A DNA stretch of 64,000 nucleotides from Ensifer adhaerens (GTDB taxonomy: Bacteria; Pseudomonadota; Alphaproteobacteria; Rhizobiales; Rhizobiaceae): assembly GCF_028993555.1 (NCBI RefSeq), contig NZ_CP118611.1, positions 1,172,001-1,236,000 of the forward strand, given 5' to 3'. The notes under the pieces were generated by a model. That model was not told the DNA's origin. It saw nothing but the letters and a program-made list of their open reading frames with translations, and searched no databases. Positions 37,890 through 46,803 of the stretch are shown here, piece after piece. Made by a program: the position numbers and the translations under genes. The first letter of the stretch is position 1; each line of letters begins with the position of its first letter.

Positions 37890-37919
37890 AAAAAAAGCGG
37901 CGGCCTCATCGGCCGCCGC
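37890..37919 (-). terminator. Rho-independent terminator of ohr-like gene
   Basis: On the minus strand GCGGCGGCC-gatga-GGCCGCCGC is followed by seven T residues. It lies 46 bases after the OsmC-family stop and may also stop the convergent histidine-kinase transcript. Confidence 0.88.
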
Positions 37920-37964
37920 CTTCGTGGATCAAGCTACTGAAGGTTGCCGCAACCAGCATCCCCG

Positions 37965-38381
37965 TTAGATGAGATTGATCGTCACATCGATGTTGCCGCG
38001 CGTCGCCTTGGAATAGGGGCACGTCTGGTGCGCGGCATCGACCAACTGGCGCGCAACATCGGCGTCGATCCCCGGCAGGCTGACATTCAGCCGCGCCTGC
38101 AGGAAATAGCCTCCGTCGCGGTTACGCAGGTCCACCTCGGCATCGACGGCAAGGTCGGCCGGAAGCGCGACCTTCCGTTGGCCAGCCGCCAGTCCGATTG
38201 CACCGATGAAGCAAGCCGACCAGCCGGCGGCGAAAAGCTGCTCCGGGTTCGTCCCTGGCCGTGCGCTGCCGGGCGTCGAGAGCTTGACGTCCAGACGCCC
38301 GTCGTCGCTCTGGGAGGCGCCGTCGCGGCCGCCGGTTGTGTGGGTCTTGCCGGTGTAGAGTATCTTTTCAGCTTCACTCAT
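37965..38381 (-). CDS. ohr: Organic hydroperoxide resistance protein (Ohr/OsmC family)
   Basis: 138 residues from ATG 38381 (AAGGAAGAG upstream). Ohr features: ILYTGKTHTTGGRDG near the N-terminus, the peroxidatic cysteine in FAAGWSACFIGAIGL, and the resolving cysteine in HQTCPYSKATRGN. It reduces organic hydroperoxides with lipoylated protein as electron source. No ohrR regulator is adjacent; instead the gene has two GTATC half-sites spaced 10 bases apart, ~140 bases upstream. Confidence 0.95.
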   Translation of the reverse strand: MSEAEKILYTGKTHTTGGRDGASQSDDGRLDVKLSTPGSARPGTNPEQLFAAGWSACFIGAIGLAAGQRKVALPADLAVDAEVDLRNRDGGYFLQARLNVSLPGIDADVARQLVDAAHQTCPYSKATRGNIDVTINLI

Positions 38382-38521
38382 CGTGCTCTTCCTTTCGACA
38401 GGTGTTCCTTTCGGGCCCGATTGCCCCGTGCGACTGTCGAGACACAGATGGCGCGCGACAGGTGTATGGGATGTTTCAGCGACAAGCGGAAATGTGTGGA
38501 AGTCTGCCAAGTACCGGAGCT

Positions 38522-38536
38522 GATACACGCTGATAC
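38522..38536 (-). promoter_or_regulatory. GTATC direct repeat upstream of ohr
   Basis: On the minus strand GTATC-agcgt-GTATC, two half-sites with a 10-base period, 141-155 bases before the ohr ATG. The same layout and the shared GTGTATC occur upstream of the Tat-exported hydrolase (39854). Confidence 0.65.
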
Positions 38537-38633
38537 GAAGGCGGCCATCTGGTGCATGCGGATCGGCGCGCGTGAAACGCGCTCGGCCCGGCGTCTTTCC
38601 GTGCCGGGCAGTTTTCAATATGCATCGGCACGC

Positions 38634-38668
38634 AAAAAAGCGCGGGCCCGGTGAACCGGAACCCGCGC
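38634..38668 (-). terminator. Rho-independent terminator of Tat-exported hydrolase
   Basis: On the minus strand GCGCGGG and CCCGCGC enclose an inner hairpin (CCGGTTCACCGG) and are followed by a run of six T. It starts 26 bases after the hydrolase stop. Confidence 0.82.
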
Positions 38669-38693
38669 CTCCACGCAATCAGCGGGAGAAAAA

Positions 38694-39746
38694 CTAGAAG
38701 CGGTCGACGTCGATGATCGCTTGGGCGAAGGCGGACGGCGCCTCCTGCGGCAGGTTGTGGCCGATGCCGCCGGTGGCCAGCCGATGCTCGTACTTGCCGG
38801 AGAAGCGCTTGGCATAGGCTGCGGGGTCCGGATGCGGAGCACCGTTGGCGTCGCCCTCGAGTGTAATGGTCGGCACCGTAATGGTCGGGAACTGCGCGAG
38901 CCGCCTTTCGAGATCGTCAAACTTTGCTTCGCCCTCGGCGAGACTGAGCCGCCAGCGGTAATTGTGGATCGAGACATCGACATGATCAGGGTTTTCGAGC
39001 GCCTCGGCGCTCCTGTCGAAGGTGGCATCGTCGAAATCCCACTTGGGCGAAGCGAGCTTCCAGATCAGTCTGGCGAACTCCTTGTGGTTCTGCTTGTAGC
39101 CCTCATACCCCCGCTCGGTGGCGAAGTAGAACTGATACCACCAGGCAAGCTCGGCCTGCGGTGACAACGGCTTCCTGTTCACCTCCTGGCTGCCGATCAG
39201 GTAGCCGCTGACCGAGACCATCGCCTTGCAACGCTCGGGCCAGAGTGCGGCGATGATGTTGGCGGTGCGCGCACCCCAGTCGCAGCCGCCGATGACCGCC
39301 TGCTCGATCTTGAGCGCATCCATCATGGCAATGATGTCCGCGGCAATTGCCGCCTGTTGGCCGTTGCGCGGTGTGTCGGCGGAGAGGAACCGGGTCGTGC
39401 CGTAGCCGCGCAGATAAGGAACGATGACACGATAGCCGGCATCGGCCAGGAGCGGCGCCACATCCACATAGGTGTGGATGTCATAGGGCCAGCCGTGCAG
39501 CAGGATCACGACCGGCGCATCGCTTGCGCCAAGTTCGGCGTAGCCGACGTTCAAGACGCCAGCATCGATCTGCTTGAGGCTCGCGAAGGATTTGTTCGTC
39601 CCGGGAGTGACGGTCGGAAGGCGCGGCGCCTCGCCGTTTGCTGCTTGCGCCCTCGCGACGCTCACTGATGCGAACTGCGTCGCCGCAAGCGAGAGTGCGA
39701 GTGCGCCGAGGAAACGACGGCGTGGGTGATTGATTTCGTCCGACAT
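38694..39746 (-). CDS. Tat-exported alpha/beta hydrolase, epoxide hydrolase-like
   Basis: 350 residues from ATG 39746. The N-terminus has a Tat signal (HPRRRFLGALALSLAATQF) with cleavage near ARAQA. The fold is clear from VVILLHGWPYDIHTY and RVIVPYLRGYGTTRF. The nucleophile position is aspartate, in VIGGCDWGARTANIIAA, as in epoxide hydrolases and haloalkane dehalogenases; the late histidine is in GGIGHNLPQEAP. It acts in the periplasm on an unknown epoxide-like or halogenated substrate. It has its own GTATC repeat. Confidence 0.88.
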   Translation of the reverse strand: MSDEINHPRRRFLGALALSLAATQFASVSVARAQAANGEAPRLPTVTPGTNKSFASLKQIDAGVLNVGYAELGASDAPVVILLHGWPYDIHTYVDVAPLLADAGYRVIVPYLRGYGTTRFLSADTPRNGQQAAIAADIIAMMDALKIEQAVIGGCDWGARTANIIAALWPERCKAMVSVSGYLIGSQEVNRKPLSPQAELAWWYQFYFATERGYEGYKQNHKEFARLIWKLASPKWDFDDATFDRSAEALENPDHVDVSIHNYRWRLSLAEGEAKFDDLERRLAQFPTITVPTITLEGDANGAPHPDPAAYAKRFSGKYEHRLATGGIGHNLPQEAPSAFAQAIIDVDRF

Positions 39747-39853
39747 TGGCTGCCTCCGGTGAACTGAGCTGTCATCAGAGATGGAGCACCTGTGTAACGC
39801 GGTCGTGTGCTTTGCGGCTCCTATTGCAAGCAAGTGTAGAGTACCAAGCGGCG

Positions 39854-39868
39854 GATACACGGCGATAC
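39854..39868 (-). promoter_or_regulatory. GTATC direct repeat upstream of Tat-exported hydrolase
   Basis: On the minus strand GTATC-gccgt-GTATC, again a 10-base period, 108-122 bases before the ATG at 39746. It lies between the AraC gene stop and the hydrolase, so the hydrolase can be transcribed separately. Confidence 0.65.
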
Positions 39869-39903
39869 AAATTTCGGCAGAAGGAGACCAATCGCTGTGC
39901 CGT

Positions 39904-40845
39904 TCAGGCGATGCCTTCGCGCGCATTGCGTCGGATCGTCTGTGGCGGCTGTCCGAGCGTGCGCAGAAAAGCCCGACGCATGCGGTCGCTGTCGGCAAAA
40001 CCGGTCTCCTCGGCAATCACGTCCATCGAGTGGCGTCCCTGCTCCATCAACAGGCGCGCCGCTTCCACGCGCAGATGCTCGACCGCTTTCGCCGGCGACT
40101 GCCCGGTTTCCGAGCGGAAGGCACGGCTGAACTGCCGCGCACTCAGGCCTGCGGCGTCCGCGAGCTCCTCGACCGACAAGACGCTGCGCAGGTTCGCCTT
40201 GGCATAGTTGACCGACTTCTGGATGCGGTCCGACTTCGGATCGAGTTCGAGCAATGCGGAAAACTGTGACTGGCCGCCGGCGCGCCGATGATAGACGACA
40301 AGCTTGCGCGCCACCTGGCGCGCGACATCCTCGCCATGGTCCTTCTCGATCATCGCCAGCGCCAGATCGATGCTGGCCGTCATGCCTGCCGAGGTCCACA
40401 CGCTGCCATCGACGATGAAGATGCGATCCTCCTCGACCCGCACCTCCGGGAAACGCTCCCGCAACTGGCGCGCAAACACCCAATGAGTCGTGGCGCGGCG
40501 CCCGTCCAGCAATCCGGACTCAGCGAGGATGAATGCACCGGTACAAGGCGCAGCCACCCGCCGCGAGGCCTTGAGCGCCTGACGCGCGAACGCGACCAAC
40601 CCTGACGTTACCGGTTCGATCTCGGTGCCCGCTCCAAACATGACGGTCTCGTAGGCGGTATAGTCGAAGGCCTTCGTCAGCACGCCGAAACCGGCGGACG
40701 ACTTGATCTCGCCGCCGACCTCGGACAGCAATTCGATCTCGTAGACCTGTTCCCCAAGCGTCAGATTGGCGACCTCGAAGGCAGTGACCGCCGCAAACCC
40801 CATGAGCTGAAATCCTGGAAAGACAACGTAGCCAATCCTGTGCAT
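39904..40845 (-). CDS. GlxA-type AraC-family regulator with DJ-1/PfpI domain
   Basis: 313 residues. Residues ~1-190 are a DJ-1/PfpI domain (RIGYVVFPGFQLMGFAAVTAFEVAN, APCTGAFILAESGLLDGRRATTHW). Residues ~210-310 are two AraC helix-turn-helices (LSVEELADAAGLSARQFSRAFRSETGQSPAKAVEHLR; MDVIAEETGFADSDRMRRAF). Such regulators sense small metabolites or reactive carbonyls. It lies amid the putative regulon and is an alternative or additional controller to the two-component system. Confidence 0.92.
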   Translation of the reverse strand: MHRIGYVVFPGFQLMGFAAVTAFEVANLTLGEQVYEIELLSEVGGEIKSSAGFGVLTKAFDYTAYETVMFGAGTEIEPVTSGLVAFARQALKASRRVAAPCTGAFILAESGLLDGRRATTHWVFARQLRERFPEVRVEEDRIFIVDGSVWTSAGMTASIDLALAMIEKDHGEDVARQVARKLVVYHRRAGGQSQFSALLELDPKSDRIQKSVNYAKANLRSVLSVEELADAAGLSARQFSRAFRSETGQSPAKAVEHLRVEAARLLMEQGRHSMDVIAEETGFADSDRMRRAFLRTLGQPPQTIRRNAREGIA

Positions 40846-40923
40846 GTCATACCACTCCTGTCCGGAATGATCGCTTATAGCAGATTTGCGCCATGAAGGG
40901 AATGTGGCGGCCTTGGGACTGCC

Positions 40924-41562
40924 TCATTCGGGCAACGGTTTTCCGGCATGCTCTGCGACCATGTGGGCGGCATACCAATCCGGCCAGTTGTGGTCGTGTT
41001 GTCCACCGTGGCGCTTCTCGTGTTCGCCGTGCGCGGCGGCGGCGCGACGCAGCGCCGCCGCAAGATCGGCCACCGAAGCGAATTCCGTGGCATCGGCGTC
41101 CACGCGGCCAGGCAGGCGCTCGGTCACTTCCTGCAGCAGCCAGCCGTTCCCATCGGGATCGCTGAAGGTCGCATAGGAGCGGTAGCTGCTACGGGCCGGA
41201 TCACGGCCGCTGATCGCCGGTTTCCCAGGACCTTCGCGATGGAAGATTTCGCTGACCTCCGCACCGCCCTTGATGAGTTGCGAACGAGCCGCCTCGATAT
41301 CAGAGACGACCAGATAGAGGCCGCTCGCCGATCCAGGAGGGGCCGAGGTCAACCCCGTGCCGAAGTGGATGGACGCCGGCGAGCCGGGCGGCGTGAACTG
41401 GACGACCCGAAACGTATCGCCGACCGGGAAATCCGCATCGAGCCGCCAACCAAGATTGGCGTAAAAGGCCCTGGCGCGGTCAACATCCGAAACGGGTATG
41501 AGCGCGACTTCGAACTTAAAGTCGACGGTTTGCGCTCTCTTTTCGCTACCTGCACTTGTCAT
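40924..41562 (-). CDS. VOC-family (glyoxalase-like) protein
   Basis: 212 residues from ATG 41562 with AAGGAGAAG upstream. The first ~135 residues are a vicinal-oxygen-chelate domain (VALIPVSDVDRARAFYANLGWRLDADF, FSDPDGNGWLLQEVTERLPG). The C-terminal ~70 residues are rich in His, Ala and Glu (AAAAHGEHEKRHGGQHDHNWPDW) and could bind metal. It is the third gene of the SDR / epoxide-hydrolase-like / VOC operon and might detoxify reactive carbonyls or epoxides. Confidence 0.85.
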   Translation of the reverse strand: MTSAGSEKRAQTVDFKFEVALIPVSDVDRARAFYANLGWRLDADFPVGDTFRVVQFTPPGSPASIHFGTGLTSAPPGSASGLYLVVSDIEAARSQLIKGGAEVSEIFHREGPGKPAISGRDPARSSYRSYATFSDPDGNGWLLQEVTERLPGRVDADATEFASVADLAAALRRAAAAHGEHEKRHGGQHDHNWPDWYAAHMVAEHAGKPLPE

Positions 41563-41615
41563 GACACTTCTCCTTTCTTGCAACAGCGGGGCGCGCTCTC
41601 GCACGCCCCTTTCTG

Positions 41616-42959
41616 TCAGCTCGGTTGACGCAGTGACTTGAAGGAAGCTCTCAATTCATCGACCAGGGCTTCCGGCTGTTCCCAGGCTGCAAAATGTCCG
41701 CCCTTGGCGAGACGATTATAATGGATAAGCTTCGGGAACGCCTTCTCCGCCCAGGACTTCGGCGCCTGATAAAGTTCGTCCGGGAAGGCGCTGACAGCCA
41801 CGGGAATCTGGATGCCCTTCGGCTGGAAGAACGCGAGCTTGTTCTCCCAGTAGAGACGCGCCGATGACACGGCAGTATTGGTCAGCCAATAGAGCGTGAT
41901 GTTGTCGAGCACATCATCGCGGCTCAGGCCCTCCGACTGACCGTCGAAGACGCGGGCGATCAGTTCGTAGCTACGAGCGTCATGGTCCAGCATCCAGCTG
42001 GCAAGCCCGATCGGCGAGTCCTCGATGCCATAAAGCGTCTGCGGACGCTTGCTCATCTCCTGCGCATAGGACAGGCCGTTCTTGTAGAAGAAATCGAGCT
42101 GGTCATAGGCACGGCGCTCGTCGGCCGAGAGATTGGATGGCGCTGGACCACCGGCGTCGAGGCTCTTCTGGATCTCGGCCGGGACGGTCGCCGGCATGTT
42201 TGTGTGGATGCCCAGCAATCCGGCCGGCTGCTGCAGGGCCATCTGTTCCGTGACGGCATCGCCCCAGTCACCGCCCTGCGCGATATAGTGGGTATAACCC
42301 AGCCGTTGCATCAGGATCGCCCAGGCCCGCGCGATCCGCACCGGATCCCAGCCGCGTTCGGTGGGCTTGCCGGAGAAGCCGTAGCCCGGGAGCGAGGGAA
42401 TGACCACGTCGAAGGCATCGGCTTCGCTGCCGCCGTGCGCCGTCGGGTTCACGAGAGGATCGATGATTTTCAGCTGTTCGATGATCGAGCCCGGCCAGCC
42501 ATGGGTCACGATAAGAGGCATCGCGTTCTTGTGCTTCGACCGCACGTGGATGAAATGGATGTCGACGCCGTCGATGTTGGTCACGAACTGCGGCAGGCCG
42601 TTGAGCTTCTTCTCGACCCTGCGCCAATCGTACTTGGTGGCCCAATAGTCGGCGAGCTTTTGCATGGTAGCGAGTTGCACGCCCTGGGTGCCATCGTTGA
42701 CCAATTCGCGGTCGGGCCACTTGGTCGCCTGAATGCGCTGCTTAAGGTCGGAAAGCGCCGCATCGCTGGCATGAAACTGGAATGGGCGGATGGATTCGTC
42801 TGCCGCAGGCTTTGCGGCAGCGGTGATCTGGGCACCGCCCACCGAGGAGGCATCTGCGGCATGGGCGGCGAACGGCGGAAGCAGGATCGCGATCGCTCCG
42901 GACAGCGCGAAGGCGGCCAAGCGACTGCTCTTGGCAGTTGGCAAATAGCGTCTGGACAT
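41616..42959 (-). CDS. Exported epoxide hydrolase (EHN-type) alpha/beta hydrolase
   Basis: 447 residues from the third of three consecutive ATGs (42965, 42962, 42959), best spaced from AGGAGA. A signal peptide ends at FAAHAADA. The N-terminal epoxide-hydrolase lid domain (EHN) covers ~60-170 (IRPFQFHASDAALSDLKQRI, WRRVEKKLNGLPQFV). The oxyanion HGWPG is in LIVTHGWPGSI, the nucleophile aspartate in IAQGGDWGDAV, and the late histidine in AKGGHFAAWEQPE. Exported to the periplasm, in one operon with SDR and VOC genes. Confidence 0.9.
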   Translation of the reverse strand: MSRRYLPTAKSSRLAAFALSGAIAILLPPFAAHAADASSVGGAQITAAAKPAADESIRPFQFHASDAALSDLKQRIQATKWPDRELVNDGTQGVQLATMQKLADYWATKYDWRRVEKKLNGLPQFVTNIDGVDIHFIHVRSKHKNAMPLIVTHGWPGSIIEQLKIIDPLVNPTAHGGSEADAFDVVIPSLPGYGFSGKPTERGWDPVRIARAWAILMQRLGYTHYIAQGGDWGDAVTEQMALQQPAGLLGIHTNMPATVPAEIQKSLDAGGPAPSNLSADERRAYDQLDFFYKNGLSYAQEMSKRPQTLYGIEDSPIGLASWMLDHDARSYELIARVFDGQSEGLSRDDVLDNITLYWLTNTAVSSARLYWENKLAFFQPKGIQIPVAVSAFPDELYQAPKSWAEKAFPKLIHYNRLAKGGHFAAWEQPEALVDELRASFKSLRQPS

Positions 42960-43046
42960 CATCATTCTCCTGGTTCGAGTTGAGGCGATGCCAGAGGCAT
43001 CGCCAGGTAATTCCGGGATGGGAGGAGCCCGGAAGCAGATCGGGGG

Positions 43047-43847
43047 CTATCCCCCGATGTTGTAGCGAGCGGCGGGTGCGCTCCTGGAAAGGTTCGGCAT
43101 GAGTTTTTGGCGGGCCGCCTCATAGGTTGCCCAATCTGCGGCATCCGGCAGCGCCGGGATCGTGATCACCTCGCCTTGGTCGAGACCGGCAAGTGCGGCA
43201 TCAACCATGTCTTCGGCCCGCATGACGATCTCGCTTGGAACATGTTCGAGCGGAGTGCCGGCAATGCCCCAGAAATCGGTCGCAGTCGCCCCCGGCAGCA
43301 CGGCCTGGATGCGGATGTTCTTGTCGGCAAGTTCCTTCTGAAGCGACAAGGTGAAGGCCAGCACGAAGGCCTTCGTGCCACCGTAGACGCCGTTCAGAAG
43401 CTCCGGCGCAACGCCGACGATCGAGGCGATGTTGATGATCGTGGCGGCGCCACGTGCAGCAAATCCGGGCGCGGCCGCATAGGTCAGGCGCGTCAGCGCG
43501 CTGACATTGAGCGTGATCATCTCCTCCATCTTGTCGACATCGGACGCGAGCAGCGGCGCAGTAGCACCAACCCCGGCGTTGTTGATCAGCACCGTGATGC
43601 TCGCGTCACTTTTGAGGATGTTCTCGACCCGCCGGACATCGTCCTTGTTGCCGAGATCCGCAGCGACGACTTCGATGGCGCGTCCCGTCTCGTCCGCCAG
43701 GCGGCTGGCGAGATCATTCAATCGCTCGCGGTTGCGGGCAACGAGGATCAGATCGAGGCCGCGGCGGGCCAGGCGATCGGCATAGATTGCACCGATACCG
43801 GATGATGCGCCGGTGATGAGTGCCGTACCTTTGGAATTTCTGCTCAT
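43047..43847 (-). CDS. Short-chain dehydrogenase/reductase
   Basis: 266 residues from ATG 43847 (AAGGAG upstream). NAD(P) motif TALITGASSGIGAIYADRLA, NNAG in LINNAGVG, active-site serine/tyrosine/lysine region NIASIVGVAPELLNGVYGGTKAF (Y-x3-K). It resembles YqjQ/DltE-type SDRs. First gene of its operon; three GTATC/GATAC half-sites stand upstream at 44011-44086. Confidence 0.92.
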   Translation of the reverse strand: MSRNSKGTALITGASSGIGAIYADRLARRGLDLILVARNRERLNDLASRLADETGRAIEVVAADLGNKDDVRRVENILKSDASITVLINNAGVGATAPLLASDVDKMEEMITLNVSALTRLTYAAAPGFAARGAATIINIASIVGVAPELLNGVYGGTKAFVLAFTLSLQKELADKNIRIQAVLPGATATDFWGIAGTPLEHVPSEIVMRAEDMVDAALAGLDQGEVITIPALPDAADWATYEAARQKLMPNLSRSAPAARYNIGG

Positions 43848-44217
43848 TTCAAGCTCCTTTGCCTTGGTTGGAGCCTCGATGTTAGGGTGAAACGTCGACG
43901 TCTCAAATGTCATAATTCCAGCACTTTACGCCATTGCGCCCGCACCGGCTTTCTACGACCGCATGGGGCCGGATGCGAACCAAATTTCGCCGTGACCATG
44001 CGTGCGCGGTGTATCCGAGATGTGTTCGGGAGCGGCGTCTGTGTATCTCAATGTTCAAAAGGGCGAGCGCGACTGCAGACCGATACGCAATGCTCAGGGG
44101 TTCCGCGGCGGCACCTTGCGAGTCTGCAAAAGCGAACGGGGCCGACGCAGTGTCGACCCCGCTCCAGAACATCCACACGCCGATCGGCTTCGCTGGAAAA
44201 CACAGCGGACCGACGGG
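43848..44217. other. Regulatory gap before the SDR operon
   Basis: No gene seen in these 370 bases. It contains the three half-sites listed at 44011-44086, and presumably the SDR operon promoter between them and 43870. Confidence 0.6.
44011..44086 (-). promoter_or_regulatory. Three-site GTATC/GATAC array upstream of SDR operon
   Basis: On the plus strand GTATC at 44011, GTATC at 44043 and inverted GATAC at 44082, i.e. steps of 32 and 39 bases. The bases around the first (GTATCCGAGATGTGT) align with those at 45910 and 48647. The nearest site is 164 bases upstream of the SDR ATG. Confidence 0.65.
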
Positions 44218-45543
44218 TCAGAGATTGTAGAGGCTGCGCGCAAACGCGCCGATGCCTATTTCGTCGAGGAGGCTGAGCGGAGCACGGAAAGTCACACGGG
44301 CCACACCCGGGTGGCGGCCGATTTCGATGGCCCCGGCAATGGTCGCGCGGTTCATCACTTCCGGAACGCTGATACCAAAGAGCTCCGCAGCGCGTTCCAG
44401 CCCGTTTTCGGTTGCTTCATTCAGGTTCGCACCGGTGCCGATGAAGGTGACCGGGGCATCGGCCTCGATGTCGCGAACACCATGCTTACGCGCAAGCGCT
44501 TCCACCCGGGTGCGTTCTGCATCGTCGAGCGGACGCGCCAGAAACGGCACGTCGTCCAGAACCGGCAGCAGGATCGGTCCGTCGATCTTGAGCCCCTTGA
44601 TGACGTGAACCTCCAGCGTCACTGTCCCGGAGACATCACAGGTATGGCCAGCGATTTCGCCGTCTCCCTGCATTGCGTGCATGTCGCCCATATAGACGCC
44701 GCCACCCGGAACTTTGACCGGGCATATCAGGATCGCCCCTTCCCGCACCGTGTTCACGTCCAGATGGCCGTCGGTCTTGTGCTTGGTGAGTTCCTCCGCC
44801 GTGAGGGAATAGGCATGCGGAGCATCGGTCAGGAACTGGCCGAAATCGCCGGCATTGTGTGAGTCCGGCATCGCCTTCGAGGGCGTGGTGCCCAATTGGC
44901 CTAGGAAGGGCCGCAGCCGTGTGGCAACACCGACGAGATCGGCCGGCGCGAAGGTCAGGATCGGATGCTGGATCGAGCTGTCAGGCAAGGCCATCAGGCG
45001 ATCCGCATCTGTGGCGAAGGCCTCCGCGACGGATTTCCCGACGGTGAGGCCGACCCGGCGCTCATCGTCGAAGGCGATCGTGTAGCCATTGGTGAAGATG
45101 AACGGCGTCGCGTCCGCACCGCAGTTTTCGCAGCGGATCGCGGCCTGGCCGATGCCCTCCACCCTCGTGCGCGGCCATTGCGTGCCGCAGCCCGGGCAAA
45201 CGGCGGCACAGAAGGGATCACCATTGAAGCGGCCCACCACCACCTCGTCGTTTCCGGAGGCCGTCGCCGCCGAGGTGACGACCAGCGATCGGATCCGGAT
45301 GGCGATCGCATCGCCGACCTCGGCGCCCGCAACGGCCACCGGCCGCGTGACCTCATGTCCGCCGCGGATTTCGGGTGTGATCATTGGCCCCCAACATCCC
45401 GGCGCCGTGTTCGCGATAATGACACCGCCATCGGCGACGGGGCCGAGCATCGGCTCCGCCGGGTCGAGTATCCCGTTGGTCAACTCGTTGACGAATACCG
45501 TCCGAGCAGCGACGGTATGGCGCTCTCCTGCTTTCTCAAGCAT
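44218..45543 (-). CDS. Acetamidase/formamidase family protein with zinc-ribbon insertion
   Basis: 441 residues from ATG 45543 (GGAGGAAAG upstream). The FmdA/AmdA fold is recognised by NTAPGCWGPMITPE, VPGGGVYMGDMHAMQGDGEIAGHTCDVSG and ITGAGANLNEAT-like IGTGANLNEATENG. Between residues ~115 and 150 there are two Cys pairs (CPGCG and CENCG), a zinc-ribbon insertion. It hydrolyses short-chain amides to ammonia and acid; the natural substrate is unknown. It follows the small secreted protein gene on the same transcript. Confidence 0.9.
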   Translation of the reverse strand: MLEKAGERHTVAARTVFVNELTNGILDPAEPMLGPVADGGVIIANTAPGCWGPMITPEIRGGHEVTRPVAVAGAEVGDAIAIRIRSLVVTSAATASGNDEVVVGRFNGDPFCAAVCPGCGTQWPRTRVEGIGQAAIRCENCGADATPFIFTNGYTIAFDDERRVGLTVGKSVAEAFATDADRLMALPDSSIQHPILTFAPADLVGVATRLRPFLGQLGTTPSKAMPDSHNAGDFGQFLTDAPHAYSLTAEELTKHKTDGHLDVNTVREGAILICPVKVPGGGVYMGDMHAMQGDGEIAGHTCDVSGTVTLEVHVIKGLKIDGPILLPVLDDVPFLARPLDDAERTRVEALARKHGVRDIEADAPVTFIGTGANLNEATENGLERAAELFGISVPEVMNRATIAGAIEIGRHPGVARVTFRAPLSLLDEIGIGAFARSLYNL

Positions 45544-45606
45544 GTGACTTTCCTCCGTGTTGATTGGTTTCAAGGGTTGGTGCCGCCGGTCTTCACGGCG
45601 TGATCG

Positions 45607-45822
45607 TCAATCGAGGAACGGGCTGGAATGCTCCTCATGCGGCGCTTCCTGCAGCAATCCTCCGTCCTCAAACGCGGCCACCTGCGGCCGAACGGTGGCC
45701 GTTGCGGACGTCGAACCGGCGACGAGCGCGGCAAGAAGCGAAGGCTCTCCCGGATCGCTATCCCAAGCGCATGGTGCGGCCGCGAGGACGGCGATGGCGA
45801 AAGCTGTTGCGAAGATACGCAT
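45607..45822 (-). CDS. Small secreted hypothetical protein
   Basis: 71 residues with strong GGAAGGAG upstream. A signal peptide (MRIFATAFAIAVLAAAPCA) leaves a mature peptide of ~50 residues, acidic at the end (EAPHEEHSSPFLD). No family recognised. It is the first gene after the GTATC array at 45910-45986 and precedes the acetamidase by 63 bases. Confidence 0.7.
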   Translation of the reverse strand: MRIFATAFAIAVLAAAPCAWDSDPGEPSLLAALVAGSTSATATVRPQVAAFEDGGLLQEAPHEEHSSPFLD

Positions 45823-45909
45823 GATGGCTCCTTCCGTTGATCATGACTGCTGCGGCTCGCCCGTTACCGAGGACCCGAGCCTTGCTCGCAGACAGAGTGT
45901 CCCTTGGGC

Positions 45910-45986
45910 GTATCGCGGATGTGTGCAGGCAGCCGCGAAACTGTATCCTTATGTAGAAGGCTGACTGGCTCGGCCCCTCCCGATAC
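45910..45986 (-). promoter_or_regulatory. Three-site GTATC/GATAC array upstream of small secreted protein
   Basis: GTATC at 45910, GTATC at 45943 and GATAC at 45982 on the plus strand (steps 33 and 39). The 16 bases GGCGTATCGCGGATGT around the first are identical to those at 48645-48660. The nearest site is 88 bases from the ATG. Confidence 0.7.
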
Positions 45987-46055
45987 GCGTGTGCAGCGCA
46001 CGCGCTCGTCGACGCACCCTGTCGTTCTTAAGGATTCCCGCAAGCTCGCGACCAG

Positions 46056-46793
46056 CTACGACGCGCTGCCTGCGACAAGCACCGGCTTCTCGCGATAGAA
46101 GTCCGGGAACAGATGGTGCAGCGCTCCGATCTTCGGTTGCTCGTAGATGACCACATAGGGCTGGCCTGGATTGTTGTAGACGTAATCCTGGTGATAGGCC
46201 TCCGCTTGATAGAAAGCCTTTCCAGGTTCGACCGTCGTCGCAAGCGGCCGAGCAAAGACGGCCGCCGCGGTCAGTTGCGCAATATAGTCGGAGGCGACCT
46301 TCGCCTGCGCTTCATCGCGCGGGAAGATCGCCGATCGGTATTGCGGTCCGCTGTCCGGCCCCTGCCCGTCGACCTGTGTCGGATCATGTGCGACCGAGAA
46401 GTAGATCTCGAGCAGTCGCCCATAACTGATCTTCTTGGGATCGAAAGTGATCTCCACCGCTTCGGCGTGGCCGGTGGTTCCGGTTTCCGTCAGTTCATAG
46501 GTTGCCGTCTCCGCGCTGCCGCCGGCATAACCGGACCTGACGCCCGTGACGCCGACCACATGCTGAAACACGGCTTGCACACCCCAGAAGCAACCGCCTG
46601 CGAGCACGGCCGTCTGCGTTGCCTCCGTTGAAGCGACATCATGGAGCGCCTTGGGAATGGGTTTGACCTGCTGCGCCGCCGTCTGCTCGTCCAAGGCGAG
46701 GATCAGCCCGCCGCCGACTATTGCCAGTGCGACGAGCAGACGTCGGCCAAGGGCGGGCATGCGGCGCCCGTGCTGCTGTTGTTTGTCGGCCAT
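46056..46793 (-). CDS. msrA: Membrane-anchored/periplasmic peptide methionine sulfoxide reductase A
   Basis: 245 residues. A hydrophobic N-terminal segment (~17-34) after Arg residues acts as a signal or anchor, so the enzyme faces the periplasm. The MsrA domain starts near 60 with the catalytic Cys68 in AGGCFWGVQAVF; GYAGG, GHAEAVEITFDP, and EAYHQDY follow. It repairs methionine-S-sulfoxide in oxidised envelope proteins. It lies 10 bases after the DipZ-like gene, whose thioredoxin domain is the obvious reductant. Confidence 0.94.
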   Translation of the reverse strand: MADKQQQHGRRMPALGRRLLVALAIVGGGLILALDEQTAAQQVKPIPKALHDVASTEATQTAVLAGGCFWGVQAVFQHVVGVTGVRSGYAGGSAETATYELTETGTTGHAEAVEITFDPKKISYGRLLEIYFSVAHDPTQVDGQGPDSGPQYRSAIFPRDEAQAKVASDYIAQLTAAAVFARPLATTVEPGKAFYQAEAYHQDYVYNNPGQPYVVIYEQPKIGALHHLFPDFYREKPVLVAGSAS

Positions 46794-46803
46794 CTCTCAA
46801 CTC

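Noticed and set aside
38585..38612. GCCCGGC/GCCGGGC hairpin with following TTTT on the plus strand
   Set aside because: No plus-strand gene ends nearby; it lies between two minus-strand genes and is probably incidental.
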